Assembly (NCBI GenBank): GCA_019242475.1
Contig: JAFAVK010000123.1
Location: 1-64,000 of the forward strand
Direction: 5' to 3'
Origin: Acidobacteriota bacterium
GTDB lineage: Bacteria > Acidobacteriota > Blastocatellia > Pyrinomonadales > Pyrinomonadaceae
DNA: 64,000 bases
Shown here: positions 9,066-17,943 of the stretch, piece by piece
Position numbering within the stretch: position 1 is the stretch's first letter
How the letters are laid out: every line of letters begins with the position of its first letter
Program-made: the position numbers and the translations under genes
Notes under the pieces: model-generated
What the model was told of the DNA's origin: nothing
The model's database searches: none
Seen by the model: only the letters and a program-made list of their open reading frames with translations

Positions 9066-9971
9066 TCAGTACCTTTCGCTGCCCAACATCGCGCCGGGGA
9101 CGAAGAGGGCCGCCCTGCCGGTGTCGGCGGCGAAGAGTTCGAGCGAGGGCATGACGCACGGGACGACGCTGCCGTCCCCCGCCTCGACGTGGACGCTCGC
9201 CCGCAGGCGCACGCGCCCGCCCGCCGGCAGTCCGCCGGTCTGGTAGTCGAACTGCGCCGTCTTGCCCGGCTCCAACGCCTGCGTGCTCTCGCCGACGAGC
9301 CGGCCGTCGCCGTCGTAGAAGCTGACCGTGACGCGGCACGGCCCCGGCGGGAAGCCTTCGGGCATGTCCACGAAGGAGACGTTCACGCGCGCCGTCTGCC
9401 CTTTCACGACGTTCAGGAGGCCGAAGTTGAAATCGCCGGGCGGCTCGGGCTGCGGCTGGAAGCCGGCGAGCGCGCCGGGGTTAAGCACGCCGGTCTGGCC
9501 CGTGGCCGCGTCGAAGACTTCGAGCGAGGGGACGAGGCGCGGGCGGTAGCCGTTCGGGTCGGGCGAGACCTCGACGGTGGCTCGGAGGGCCAAGCGGCCG
9601 TCGCGGTCGAAGCTCGACGGCGCGAAGCCGAGCGCGGCGCCCCGGTCGGGGGTGAGCGTGACCTTCCTCTGGACGAGGACGCTGCCGTCTCCCGAATAAA
9701 GGGTCAGCAGGGCGTCGAAAGAGTCGGGGGGCACGCAGGGGCCGGGGGGCAGGCAGGGGCCTGGGGGGAAGAGGTCGTGGTAGAAGACGTTGAGGCGGGC
9801 CACCTGGCCGCGCGCCACCCCGACCGCGCTCGTCTCGACGAAGAGCTGTCTTATCGGATCGATCTGCGCCCGCGCCGTGGCCGCCAGCGAGGCGACCAGA
9901 ATCCCGGTCAACAGCGTGAATTTCAAGAAGGTCTTGTGCTCAATTGTTCTGCTTCTCATACGGTTCCTCAA
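9066..9971 (-). CDS. Secreted protein of two tandem beta-sandwich repeats
   Basis: This is a 301-residue protein. A short basic N-terminus and a hydrophobic core (TLLTGILVASLAATARA) form a Sec signal peptide cleaved near residue 36. The mature protein is an internal duplication of about 120 residues. Copy 1 runs GVARGQVARLNVFYHD ... LLTLYSGDGS ... RLALRATVEV ... LVPSLEVFDAATGQTG. Copy 2 runs NVVKGQTARVNVSFVD ... VTVSFYDGDGR ... RVRLRASVHV ... VMPSLELFAADTGRAA. Both copies carry PPGPC, so disulfides are possible. No catalytic motif is visible; a structural or binding role outside the cytoplasm is plausible. It is monocistronic, with its own terminator. I do not know a named family. Confidence 0.75.
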   Translation of the reverse strand: MRNRMRSRTIEHKTFLKFTLLTGILVASLAATARAQIDPIRQLFVETSAVGVARGQVARLNVFYHDLFPPGPCLPPGPCVPPDSFDALLTLYSGDGSVLVQRKVTLTPDRGAALGFAPSSFDRDGRLALRATVEVSPDPNGYRPRLVPSLEVFDAATGQTGVLNPGALAGFQPQPEPPGDFNFGLLNVVKGQTARVNVSFVDMPEGFPPGPCRVTVSFYDGDGRLVGESTQALEPGKTAQFDYQTGGLPAGGRVRLRASVHVEAGDGSVVPCVMPSLELFAADTGRAALFVPGAMLGSERY

Positions 9972-10150
9972 GTTGCCCGTGCGACCGGGCGGTTATCGGC
10001 CTCGGCGGAATCATAAAGGGGCTCGTGCCTTGACCGGCGCCCCTCCCTTCCACCTTCGCGCCGCAAGGTACTCCGCCGGCCGGCCGCGCACTGTGTTACT
10101 TTTGGAATTCTGAAAATGACACGACGAAGAGACCGCGAGGGGGCGGGCGC

Positions 10151-11554
10151 ATGAATCGAATCGTGAGGCACGCAGACGCGAGGCTCAAGTTCTTACCCGC
10201 GATCCTTCTTTCCCTGGCGGCGGCGTTGACTTGCACAGAAGGTTTCGCGCAGGCCGTCGCGCGCGCTCAGGGGAAGCCGGCCGGCGAGTTGCCGCGCAGA
10301 GGCTTCGCGGGGGTGCAGGTCGGCCCCGTCTCGGAAGAGGTTCGCGCGCGGCTCAAGCTGACGGCCGCGCAGGGGCTGCTCGTCCGCGGCGTGGTCGCCG
10401 GGAGTGCGGCGGCCGAGGCCGGGCTCGCGGAAGGGGACGTGATTCTCGAAGCCGCCGGGAAACCTTTGGAGGGCGCGGAAGAGTACGTCGCCACGGTGCA
10501 GCGCATGTCCGCGGGGGACAAGTTGCCGTTGACCATCCTGCGCGAAGGGAGGAGGCTCTCTTTGACGCTCACGCTCAAGCCGCGCCCCTTCGAGAGCCGG
10601 CCGGACTTAGACGTGCTCTACCGCTCGGTCGAGACGGCCGCAGGCCGCCGCCGCGTCATCGTCACCAGACCGAAGGGGCAGGGCAGGTTCCCCGCGGTGC
10701 TCCTGGTGGGCGGCATCGGCTGCTACTCACTCGACGGCCTTGACCCGGAAGGGGCGTACGGGAGGATACTCTACGGGCTGACGCTCAAAGGCTTCGCCAC
10801 GATGCGCGTCGAGAAGACGGGCACGGGCGACAGCGAGGGGCCGCCCTGCGCGAGCCCGCAGGCCGACCTGCGTCAGGAGGTGGCCGGTTACGTGGCTGGC
10901 TTGCGCGCGCTCAAGTCTTACGACTTCGTAGACGCGGGGCGCGTCTTCATCTTCGGCCACAGCATCGGCGGCATCGTCGGCCCGCTCGTCGCGGCGGAGG
11001 AGCCGGTGCGCGGCCTCGTCGCCGCCGAGACCATCGGCACGGACTGGTTCGAGTACGAGCTGGCAAACTTCCGCCGCCAGACCCTGCTCGCCGGGACGCC
11101 TTACGACGAGACGGAGCGGCGCGCACGGCAGGCGCGCGCGTGCAAGCAGCGGATGCTTGTGGGGAAGGAGGCGCCGGAGCAGATTCTGAAGGACGCGCCG
11201 ACCTGCTCGGAGCATTTGGAGAGCCCCGCGCCCTACACATACATGCAGCAGCTCGCCGACCTGAACCTCGCGGAGGTCTGGAAGAAGGTGGACGCGCGCG
11301 TGCTCATCATCTACGGCACCTCCGACTTCCTCACGAGCGCGGCGGAGCACGAGTACCTGAGGGACATGCTCAACAGCTTCCGCCCGGGCAGTGCCGCTTA
11401 CGTCCGGATCGAGGGCATGGGGCACGGGTTCGAGCGTGCGGCCTCGCAGCGCGAGTATTTCGAGAGCCGCGGGGGCGGCGCGCGGCCGGAGTTCCACACG
11501 CAGGTCTTCGACGAGACCCTCCGCTGGCTGACGGCCGCGGCAGGGGCGCCCTGA
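10151..11554 (+). CDS. Secreted PDZ-domain alpha/beta hydrolase
   Basis: This is a 467-residue protein with a signal peptide (hydrophobic to about residue 33, AQA-like cleavage). Residues about 48-150 form a PDZ domain, with GLLVRGVVAGSAAAEAGLAEGDVILEAAGKPL as the peptide-binding core. Residues about 165-460 are an alpha/beta hydrolase. The nucleophile elbow GHSIGG places Ser271, the acid is Asp392 in GTSDFL and the base is His425 in GMGHGF, so the triad is intact. Bacterial relatives are periplasmic peptidase- or esterase-like hydrolases of unknown substrate; PDZ fusion suggests a protein or peptide partner. The next gene, a LytS-type kinase, starts 17 bases downstream, so the three genes to 13465 probably form one operon. 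Confidence 0.85.
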   Translation: MNRIVRHADARLKFLPAILLSLAAALTCTEGFAQAVARAQGKPAGELPRRGFAGVQVGPVSEEVRARLKLTAAQGLLVRGVVAGSAAAEAGLAEGDVILEAAGKPLEGAEEYVATVQRMSAGDKLPLTILREGRRLSLTLTLKPRPFESRPDLDVLYRSVETAAGRRRVIVTRPKGQGRFPAVLLVGGIGCYSLDGLDPEGAYGRILYGLTLKGFATMRVEKTGTGDSEGPPCASPQADLRQEVAGYVAGLRALKSYDFVDAGRVFIFGHSIGGIVGPLVAAEEPVRGLVAAETIGTDWFEYELANFRRQTLLAGTPYDETERRARQARACKQRMLVGKEAPEQILKDAPTCSEHLESPAPYTYMQQLADLNLAEVWKKVDARVLIIYGTSDFLTSAAEHEYLRDMLNSFRPGSAAYVRIEGMGHGFERAASQREYFESRGGGARPEFHTQVFDETLRWLTAAAGAP

Positions 11555-11571
11555 GAAAGAAGCTTCAACGT

Positions 11572-12645
11572 ATGAGCAAGATATGGGATAGAACCCGGCT
11601 GCGCCGCGTCGGGACGAAGCTGCTGCTGTGGCTCTGCCTTTGCACCCTGGTGGGGTTGTTCTTCTCGGTCAGGGGCACCGACGGCATCACGCTGGAGAGC
11701 GCGCGCTCCAACCTGCCGCGCTGGTACGTCTGGGGGGCGCTCACGCCCCTCATCGTCTGGGCGGATCGGCGGTACGCCGCCGAGTCGCCCACGCGCCGCC
11801 TGCTGTTGCATCTCGCGGGGAGCCTCTTCTGGATCGCCGTCTTCGTCGTCGCGCTCTTCGCGGTCAACTGCCCCCTCGCCGGGCAGCCCTGCACGGCCGC
11901 CGCCTTCGCCGCAAAGGTGCCCGCCGACTTCATCGCGGGGTTCCAGTGGAACGCCCTGGTCTACTGGTCGGTCGTCGGGGGCTGGCTCGCCTGGGACTAC
12001 TACCACAAGTCGCGCAACCGGGAGTTGAAGGCTTTGCAGCTCGAGCGGCTGCTCGCCGACGCGCGGCTCAGGACGCTCCAGACGCAGCTCCAGCCGCACT
12101 TCCTCTTCAACGCGTTGAATACGATCTCCGCCCTCGTCGAGCGCGACCCGGCGCGCACGCGGCGCGTGATCGAGCACCTCGGCGACCTGCTGCGCTTCTC
12201 GCTCGACAACTCGGCGCGGCAGTTCACGACCCTCGAAGACGACCTCGGCGCCCTCGAACACTTCCTCGCCATCCAGCGCGTCAGGTTCGAAGACCAGTTG
12301 CAGGTGCAGGTCTCAGCCGAGGCGGAGACTTTGCGGGCGACCGTGCCGACGCTGCTCCTCCAACCGCTCGTCGAGAACGCGATCCGGCACGGGGTGGCGC
12401 AGCAGCGGCGCAGCCACGTCACGGTCTCCGCGTCGAGGGTCAACGGCGACCTGCGCCTGCGCGTGGTTGACGACGGCCCCGGCCTGCCGTCCGGCTGGGA
12501 GTTCGCGGCGGACGCCGGGATCGGTCTCTCTAACACGCGGGAGCGCCTGACGCAGCTCTACCCCTCGGCGCACCAATTCAGCGTCCGCGCCGTGGCGGGC
12601 GGCGGGGTCTTGGCGGAGGTGGTCATACCCTTCCATGAGCAGTGA
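11572..12645 (+). CDS. LytS/YehU-type sensor histidine kinase
   Basis: This is a 357-residue membrane kinase. About four hydrophobic helices occupy residues 15-140, with almost no extracellular sensor domain. The His_kinase motif LQPHFLFNALNTI places the phosphorylated histidine at 176. The HATPase_c domain follows, with the N-box PLVENAIRHG (Asn269) and the G-boxes DDGPGLP and GIGLSNTRERL. I chose the ATG at 11572 because upstream sequence in this frame overlaps the hydrolase out of register with any family member. The response regulator gene overlaps its last 11 bases, so the two are translationally coupled. Its signal is unknown. The PDZ-hydrolase upstream may be a functional partner, which is inference. 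Confidence 0.93.
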   Translation: MSKIWDRTRLRRVGTKLLLWLCLCTLVGLFFSVRGTDGITLESARSNLPRWYVWGALTPLIVWADRRYAAESPTRRLLLHLAGSLFWIAVFVVALFAVNCPLAGQPCTAAAFAAKVPADFIAGFQWNALVYWSVVGGWLAWDYYHKSRNRELKALQLERLLADARLRTLQTQLQPHFLFNALNTISALVERDPARTRRVIEHLGDLLRFSLDNSARQFTTLEDDLGALEHFLAIQRVRFEDQLQVQVSAEAETLRATVPTLLLQPLVENAIRHGVAQQRRSHVTVSASRVNGDLRLRVVDDGPGLPSGWEFAADAGIGLSNTRERLTQLYPSAHQFSVRAVAGGGVLAEVVIPFHEQ

Positions 12646-13465
12646 GTCTCAACAACCGTCAACCGGCCGGCGCGAGGTGCGGGCGCTCGTCGTAGACGAC
12701 GAGCGCCCGGCGCGCCAGAGGCTCCTGGACTTGTTGGAGCGGCAGCCCGACGTCTCGGCCGCGGGCGAGTGCGCGAGCGGCGACGAGGCGGTGCGCCTGA
12801 TCCGCGAGAGCCGGCCGGAGCTTCTGTTCCTCGACATACAGATGCCGGGCCTGAACGGGTTCGACGTGATCGCACGGGTGGGCGCGGCCCACATGCCCGT
12901 CACCGTCTTCGTCACCGCCTACGACCAGTACGCGGTGCGCGCCTTCGAGGCCAGCGCCATCGACTACCTGCTGAAGCCCTACAGCGACGAGCGCTTCGGG
13001 CAGTGTCTCGCGCGCGCGCTGGCCTACATCCGCACGCAGAAGCGCGAGGAGCAGAGCCGCCGCCTGCTCTCCCTGCTCGAACGAGCCGAGCAACCCGCGG
13101 CCCTGCACGCCGGGGCGGCGCCCGCCCGCCACCTCGAACGCCTGCTGGTCAAAGTCGGCGGCCGCACGATCTTTCTGCCGACGCAGGACATCGACTGGAT
13201 CGAGGCCGCGGGCGTTTACGTCCAGTTGCACGTCGGCGCGAAGAAGTACCTGCACCGCGCCTCGCTGGGCGAGCTTGAGGCGCGCCTCGACCCGGAGCGG
13301 TTCACGCGCATCCACCGTTCGACCATCGTCAACGTCCTCAACGTGAAAGAACTCCACCCGCACTCGCACGGCGACTACCTGATGATCCTCAAGGACGGCA
13401 CGCGGCTGAAGCTGAGCCGCAGCTATCGCCCGAACGTGGAGTCCTGCCTGCGGCAGTCGCTCTGA
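12635..13465 (+). CDS. LytTR-family response regulator
   Basis: This is a 276-residue cytoplasmic regulator. The receiver domain (about residues 13-130) has paired acids VDDE near the start, phosphoacceptor Asp67 in LFLDIQMPG, and the conserved Thr and Lys in FVTAYD and LLKPY. The C-terminal LytTR DNA-binding domain spans about 168-272 and shows the diagnostic FLPTQDIDWIEAAGVYVQLH and FTRIHRSTIVN motifs. LytTR proteins bind paired 9-bp direct repeats upstream of their targets; I did not find a convincing pair next to this operon. Its start overlaps the kinase stop by 11 bases. The pair is the classic LytS/LytT or YehU/YehT arrangement. Confidence 0.94.
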   Translation: MSSESQQPSTGRREVRALVVDDERPARQRLLDLLERQPDVSAAGECASGDEAVRLIRESRPELLFLDIQMPGLNGFDVIARVGAAHMPVTVFVTAYDQYAVRAFEASAIDYLLKPYSDERFGQCLARALAYIRTQKREEQSRRLLSLLERAEQPAALHAGAAPARHLERLLVKVGGRTIFLPTQDIDWIEAAGVYVQLHVGAKKYLHRASLGELEARLDPERFTRIHRSTIVNVLNVKELHPHSHGDYLMILKDGTRLKLSRSYRPNVESCLRQSL

Positions 13466-13625
13466 GCCGCAGTCCGTCTGGCCCGCCCCCGGAACCGTCC
13501 CGCAACAACGACGCGCGCCTCGTGACATAACAGTTGCCCCGCCGCGGGGGGAGGCATTCTAATGCGCCGTGCCCGCGCCACGCGCGCGCGCGAAATGACA
13601 TGCTTCCCGATGGAGGAGGAGAGCG

Positions 13626-14213
13626 ATGAGAAACGCGACGAAAACTTTCCTGTTGTTGGCGGCCCTGTGTCTCCCGGTCGGTGCGGCGGCCCAGACCGCG
13701 AATAAGACCGCGCCCGATGCTCAGCCGACCGTGGCCTCCGTGGCCGACCGCGAAGTCGGCACGTACGAGAAGCTCCTGGTTGACGTGGCGGAGGCGATGC
13801 CGGAGGACAGGTACAACTTCACGCCCGCGGGCCTCGGCCTCAAGGGCGCGAGTTACGACGGCGTCCGCACGTTCGCCCAGCTCGTCAAGCACACGGCCGC
13901 GGCCAACTACTTCTTCTGGTCGCCTCTGACCGGAGACCCGGTGCCGGCGAGCGCCAAAGGCCCGAACGGCTCGGACGAATTGAAGACCAAGGCGGAGATC
14001 GTCAAGTTCCTGAAAGACTCGTTCGCCCTCGGCCACAGGGCGGCGGCTGCGCTGTCGGCGGAGAACGCCGTGGAGGCCGTGCCCCTGGGGCAGAACAAGG
14101 CGCCGCGCCTCCACCTCGTCATGTTCGCCGTCATCCACGCCGCCGACGAGTACGGCCAGATGGTCGAATACCTGCGCATGAACGGGGTCGTCCCGCCCGC
14201 CAGCCGGAAATAA
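13626..14213 (+). CDS. Secreted DinB-like four-helix protein
   Basis: This is a 195-residue protein with a Sec signal peptide (MRNATKTFLLLAALCLPVGAAAQ). The rest has the DinB/DUF664 pattern: a first helix with YEKLLVDVAEAMPEDRYNF, then a metal-ligand set of His89 (LVKHTAAANYFFW), His163 and His171 (HLVMFAVIHAADEYGQMVEYLRMN). DinB proteins often bind a metal and can be thiol-dependent transferases, but most are uncharacterised; an exported version suggests a periplasmic role. The gene starts after AGGAGGAG in 13612-13620. A metallo-beta-lactamase-fold gene begins one base after its stop, so the two are cotranscribed. Confidence 0.88.
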   Translation: MRNATKTFLLLAALCLPVGAAAQTANKTAPDAQPTVASVADREVGTYEKLLVDVAEAMPEDRYNFTPAGLGLKGASYDGVRTFAQLVKHTAAANYFFWSPLTGDPVPASAKGPNGSDELKTKAEIVKFLKDSFALGHRAAAALSAENAVEAVPLGQNKAPRLHLVMFAVIHAADEYGQMVEYLRMNGVVPPASRK

Positions 14214-14214
14214 A

Positions 14215-15333
14215 ATGACGCACGCCATGAATAGAGTTCTGTGTCTCTTACTGTTGTCCGCGGCCTTCCACGCCTTGCTTCTTCACCCGAACGCCGCGGC
14301 CCAGACCGACATCGCGCGCGTGAGCGGCGCGGGGCACGACATCACAAAGACCTTAATTGCGGACGGCATCTATCAATTCACGACCGTGCGGGACAGCTAC
14401 GTCAGGCAACTCAACTCGGTGGTCGTCGTGAACGAGAGCGATGTCCTGGTCTTCGACACCAACACCCGCCCTTCGAGCGCGCGGCTCATCCTCGCCGAGA
14501 TACGAAAGCTGACGGACAAGCCCGTCCGCTACGTCGTCAACTCCCACTGGCACCCGGATCACTGGTCGGGTAACGGGGTCTACGCCGAAGCCTTCCCCGG
14601 CCTCGAAATCATCGCGTCGGAGCAGACGCGCCGGCTCATGCAGAACGTCGCGAACGAGTGGCCCGCCAGGTTCGGCGCCGAGCTGAAGCGGCAGAAGGCG
14701 GCGCTGGACAAAGAGGTCGGCACGGGGAAGCAGGCCGACGGGGCGCCGCTCACGCCCGAGCAGCGCAGGCAGGACGAAGCGGACGTGAGCGACTACGAGA
14801 GCTTCGTCGCCGAGCAGACGGGCCTGCGCCGCACCTACCCGACGTTCACCTACGCCGACAGCCTCACCCTCTATCACGGCGGCAGAGAGTTCCGCTTCAT
14901 GAGCGTGCCCGGCGACGCGGAGGGCACGACGGTGCTCTACCTGCCGAAAGAGAGAGTGCTGCTGACGGGAGACGTGGTCTCGTACCCCATCCCTTACATC
15001 AGCACACCGCCGAGCCGGCACGTACAGTCTTTAAGGATGCTGGCCGGGTTGGACGTTGACGTCATCGTCCCCGGCCACGGGCCGGCCTTCAGGGATAAGG
15101 ATTTTCTGAACCTCGAAGCAGAGCTGCTCGAAGCGGTCGTCAAAGGCGTGCGCGAGGCGCTGCAAAAGGGGACGATCACGCTCGACGAAGTGCAGAAGGT
15201 CGTGACCGCGGACGAGCTGCGCGAACGGTTTACGCACGGCGATAAAGATTTGGAGGCGAGGTTCCGCGAACGGGTCAAGGTCATCGTCAAGATAGCCGTC
15301 CGCGAGACGAGGGGCGGACAGGATTTACCGTAA
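14215..15333 (+). CDS. Secreted metallo-beta-lactamase-fold hydrolase
   Basis: This is a 372-residue protein with a signal peptide (hydrophobic to about residue 30, AAAQ). The zinc motif HxHxDH is intact as HWHPDH at residues 111-116, followed by WSGN. Later ligands include the Asp in LLTGDVVSY and the His in VPGHGPAF, so a two-metal site is likely. It is longer than a typical class B beta-lactamase because of an insertion at about 145-205 (LKRQKAALDKEVGTGKQADG and following). Substrate is unknown; the family includes lactonases, alkylsulfatase-like enzymes and beta-lactamases, and sequence alone does not decide. It follows the DinB-like gene with one base between. The ATG at 14227 is an alternative start. 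Confidence 0.88.
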   Translation: MTHAMNRVLCLLLLSAAFHALLLHPNAAAQTDIARVSGAGHDITKTLIADGIYQFTTVRDSYVRQLNSVVVVNESDVLVFDTNTRPSSARLILAEIRKLTDKPVRYVVNSHWHPDHWSGNGVYAEAFPGLEIIASEQTRRLMQNVANEWPARFGAELKRQKAALDKEVGTGKQADGAPLTPEQRRQDEADVSDYESFVAEQTGLRRTYPTFTYADSLTLYHGGREFRFMSVPGDAEGTTVLYLPKERVLLTGDVVSYPIPYISTPPSRHVQSLRMLAGLDVDVIVPGHGPAFRDKDFLNLEAELLEAVVKGVREALQKGTITLDEVQKVVTADELRERFTHGDKDLEARFRERVKVIVKIAVRETRGGQDLP

Positions 15334-15373
15334 GTCGTGGTAAGCTGAACGGCCGAGGCGACTGGAGGAAGAG

Positions 15374-17794
15374 ATGTTTCAGGACTTGCGCTTCGGCGCG
15401 CGGATGTTCGTCAGGAAGCCGGGTTTCACGGCGGTGGCCGTGCTGACGCTCGCCCTCGGCGTCGGGGCCAACACCATGATCTTCAGCGTCGTCAACGGCG
15501 TCCTGCTTCACCCCCTGCCGTACAGAGACCCCGAGCGCATCGTGCGCGTCATGGTCTCCAACCAGCAGCGGGGCATCGCCGACGGCCCCGTCTCGTACCT
15601 CAGGTACGAAGACCTCCGCGACCGCAACCGGAGTTTCGAAAAGACCGCAGCCTTCACCTTCGATAATTTCAACCTGACCGGGCAGGAGCAGCCGGAGCAG
15701 CTTCAGGGCATCCGCGCGTCCGCTTCTCTGTTCGAAGTGCTGGGCGTCAACCCCGCGCGGGGCCGCCTCTTCCTGCCGGAAGAGGACAGGCCCGGCGGCG
15801 CACAGGTCGCGCTCGTCAGCTACGGCCTCTGGCAGCGCCGCTTCGGCGGCGACCCGAATCTGGTAGGGCGGACGCTCACGCTCGACGGGGGCAGTTATAC
15901 GGTCGTCGGCGTCATGCCGCGTGGGTTCTCGTTCCCGGCCACGGGGGTTGACCTCTGGACGACGAAGGTCTTCGAGACCGGCCGCCTGACTCAGGATCAG
16001 GTGCGGAAGGGCGCGGGGTATGTGACCCTCGTCGCGCGACTCAAGCCGGGCGTCGAACGTGAGTCGGCCGAGTCGGAGATGAGAGTCATCTCGCAGCAAT
16101 ACCAGCAGCAGAACCCGACCCTCACCGACGCCGACCCGAACGCGACCGTGGACGTACTCCCTTTGCAGGAACAGCTCGTCCAAAACGTCCGCTCGTCACT
16201 GCTCACCCTCTTCTGCGCGGTCGGCTTCGTCCTGCTCATCGCTTGCGCGAACGTCGCCAACCTCCTGCTCGCGCGCTCCGCCGCCCGCCGCAGGGAGATG
16301 ACGATTCGCACGGTGCTGGGGGCCGGGCGCGTCAGGATCATCAGACAACTCTTAACGGAGAGCGCCCTCCTGGCGTTGGCCGGCGGCGGCGTGGGCGTGC
16401 TGCTGGCGCTGTGGGGGACGAAGGCGCTCGTGGCGGCGGCGGCGGACAGCGTCCCGCGCGTCGAAGAGGTCGGCGTTGACGGGCGCGTGCTCGCCTTCTC
16501 GCTCCTCGTCTCGCTCCTGACCGGCGTCGCCTTCGGCCTCGCCCCCGCGCTCAAGGCGGCGAAGCTGAATCCGAATGAAACTTTGAAAGAAGGGGGCCGG
16601 GGGGCTTCCGGGGGCCGCGGGGCAGGTCGCGTGCGGGGCGCCCTGATCGTCTCGGAGGTCGCCCTCTCGCTCGTGCTGCTGACGGGCGCGGCGCTGATGA
16701 TCCAGAGCTTCGCGCGTCTGCAAAGCGTCAACCTGGGTTTCGACACGCGTCACCTCCTGACGCTCAACATCTCCCTGCCGCAGGCCAAATACCCCGAGAC
16801 CGCTCAGAAGGTAAACTTCTATTCGCAAGTCCTCCAACACGTCGAATCACTGCCCGGCGTGAAGTCCGCCGGGATGAACGTCAACCTGCCCCCCAACGGC
16901 GGCTTGCGCGCGCCGTTCCTGGTCGAAGGCGCTCCGCCTGTGGCGTTCGGCGAGCGGCCGCTCGCGGCCTGGAACTCTGTCAGCGCGGGTTATTTTCAAA
17001 CGATGGGCATCCCGCTCTTGAAAGGCCGGCTGTTCGACGAGCGCGACCGGGAGGGCTCTCAGACCGTCGCGGTCATCAGCAAGGGGCTGGCCGACAATTT
17101 CTTTCAGGGCGCCGACCCTCTGGGCAGGCAGATCACGGTCGGGAGGATGCCCGGCCCGAGCGTAATCGTGGGCGTCGTCGGCGACGTGAAGAACTCCGGC
17201 CTGAGCGCGGAGCCGGGCGCCGAGGTCTACACGCCGTTCGCACAGAGATCGTGGACGAGCATGAACCTCGTCGTCCGCACGCAGGGAGACCCGCTCGCGT
17301 TAGCGGGCGAAGTTCGCGCCCAAGTCCTCTCCGTGGATCGTGACCAGCCTGTGACCGGCGTGCAGTCGATGGAGCAGAACATCTCCGACATCGTCGCGCA
17401 GCCACGCCTGACCATGATCCTGCTCGGCATCTTTGCCGGGGTCGCGATGGCGCTCGCCGCGGTCGGGCTGTACGGGGTGATGTCTTACACGGTCGCGCAG
17501 CGCACGCACGAGATAGGCATCCGCATGGCCCTCGGCGCGCAGGGGAGTGACATTCTGCGGGCCGTCATCCGGCAGGGGATGACCCTGGCCTTGGCCGGCG
17601 TCCTGCTCGGCCTGGCGGGGTCGTTCTTCCTCACGCAACTGATGTCGAGTCTGCTGTTCGGCGTGACGGGCAGAGACCCTTTGACGTTCGTCGCGGTCTC
17701 TTTAATTCTCTCGGTCGTCGCGCTCCTGGCCTGTTACCTCCCGGCACGCCGGGCGACGAAAGTCGAGCCCCTCATCGCGCTCAGATACGAATGA
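15374..17794 (+). CDS. ADOP-type duplicated FtsX/MacB permease
   Basis: This is an 806-residue paralogue of the protein at 6476, with the same order: N-terminal helix (AVLTLALGVGANTMIFSVVNG), MacB-PCD domain, FtsX block (VGFVLLIACANVANLLLARSAARRREMTIRTVLGAGR), second MacB-PCD domain from about 430, and the last FtsX block with QRTHEIGIRMALGAQGSD. The start ATG at 15374 follows GGAGGAAGAG with good spacing. No ATP-binding subunit is nearby. The two ADOP proteins in one window suit an Acidobacteriota genome, where this family is expanded. Transport role and substrate are unknown. It lies 40 bases after the hydrolase gene and may be read from the same promoter. Confidence 0.9.
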   Translation: MFQDLRFGARMFVRKPGFTAVAVLTLALGVGANTMIFSVVNGVLLHPLPYRDPERIVRVMVSNQQRGIADGPVSYLRYEDLRDRNRSFEKTAAFTFDNFNLTGQEQPEQLQGIRASASLFEVLGVNPARGRLFLPEEDRPGGAQVALVSYGLWQRRFGGDPNLVGRTLTLDGGSYTVVGVMPRGFSFPATGVDLWTTKVFETGRLTQDQVRKGAGYVTLVARLKPGVERESAESEMRVISQQYQQQNPTLTDADPNATVDVLPLQEQLVQNVRSSLLTLFCAVGFVLLIACANVANLLLARSAARRREMTIRTVLGAGRVRIIRQLLTESALLALAGGGVGVLLALWGTKALVAAAADSVPRVEEVGVDGRVLAFSLLVSLLTGVAFGLAPALKAAKLNPNETLKEGGRGASGGRGAGRVRGALIVSEVALSLVLLTGAALMIQSFARLQSVNLGFDTRHLLTLNISLPQAKYPETAQKVNFYSQVLQHVESLPGVKSAGMNVNLPPNGGLRAPFLVEGAPPVAFGERPLAAWNSVSAGYFQTMGIPLLKGRLFDERDREGSQTVAVISKGLADNFFQGADPLGRQITVGRMPGPSVIVGVVGDVKNSGLSAEPGAEVYTPFAQRSWTSMNLVVRTQGDPLALAGEVRAQVLSVDRDQPVTGVQSMEQNISDIVAQPRLTMILLGIFAGVAMALAAVGLYGVMSYTVAQRTHEIGIRMALGAQGSDILRAVIRQGMTLALAGVLLGLAGSFFLTQLMSSLLFGVTGRDPLTFVAVSLILSVVALLACYLPARRATKVEPLIALRYE

Positions 17795-17865
17795 GGTCAG
17801 CCACAGACGCACCCCACACGTCCCCTTAACGGACATTAGCCTGGCACCTGAACAGTCACCACATA

Positions 17866-17892
17866 CCGGCGGAGTCGGATAATAGATGTTAT
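17866..17892. repeat. Copy B of a dispersed 27-bp repeat
   Basis: CCGGCGGAGTCGGATAAT at 17866-17883 matches copy A (1755-1772) at 16 of 18 positions, with weaker similarity continuing for about 9 bases. It lies in the gap between the ADOP gene and the esterase gene. Confidence 0.4.
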
Positions 17893-17943
17893 GTGCAGCT
17901 GCTCATCCGCGGGCCAGGACGAGCGGCAATATCGCGTAGCAGC

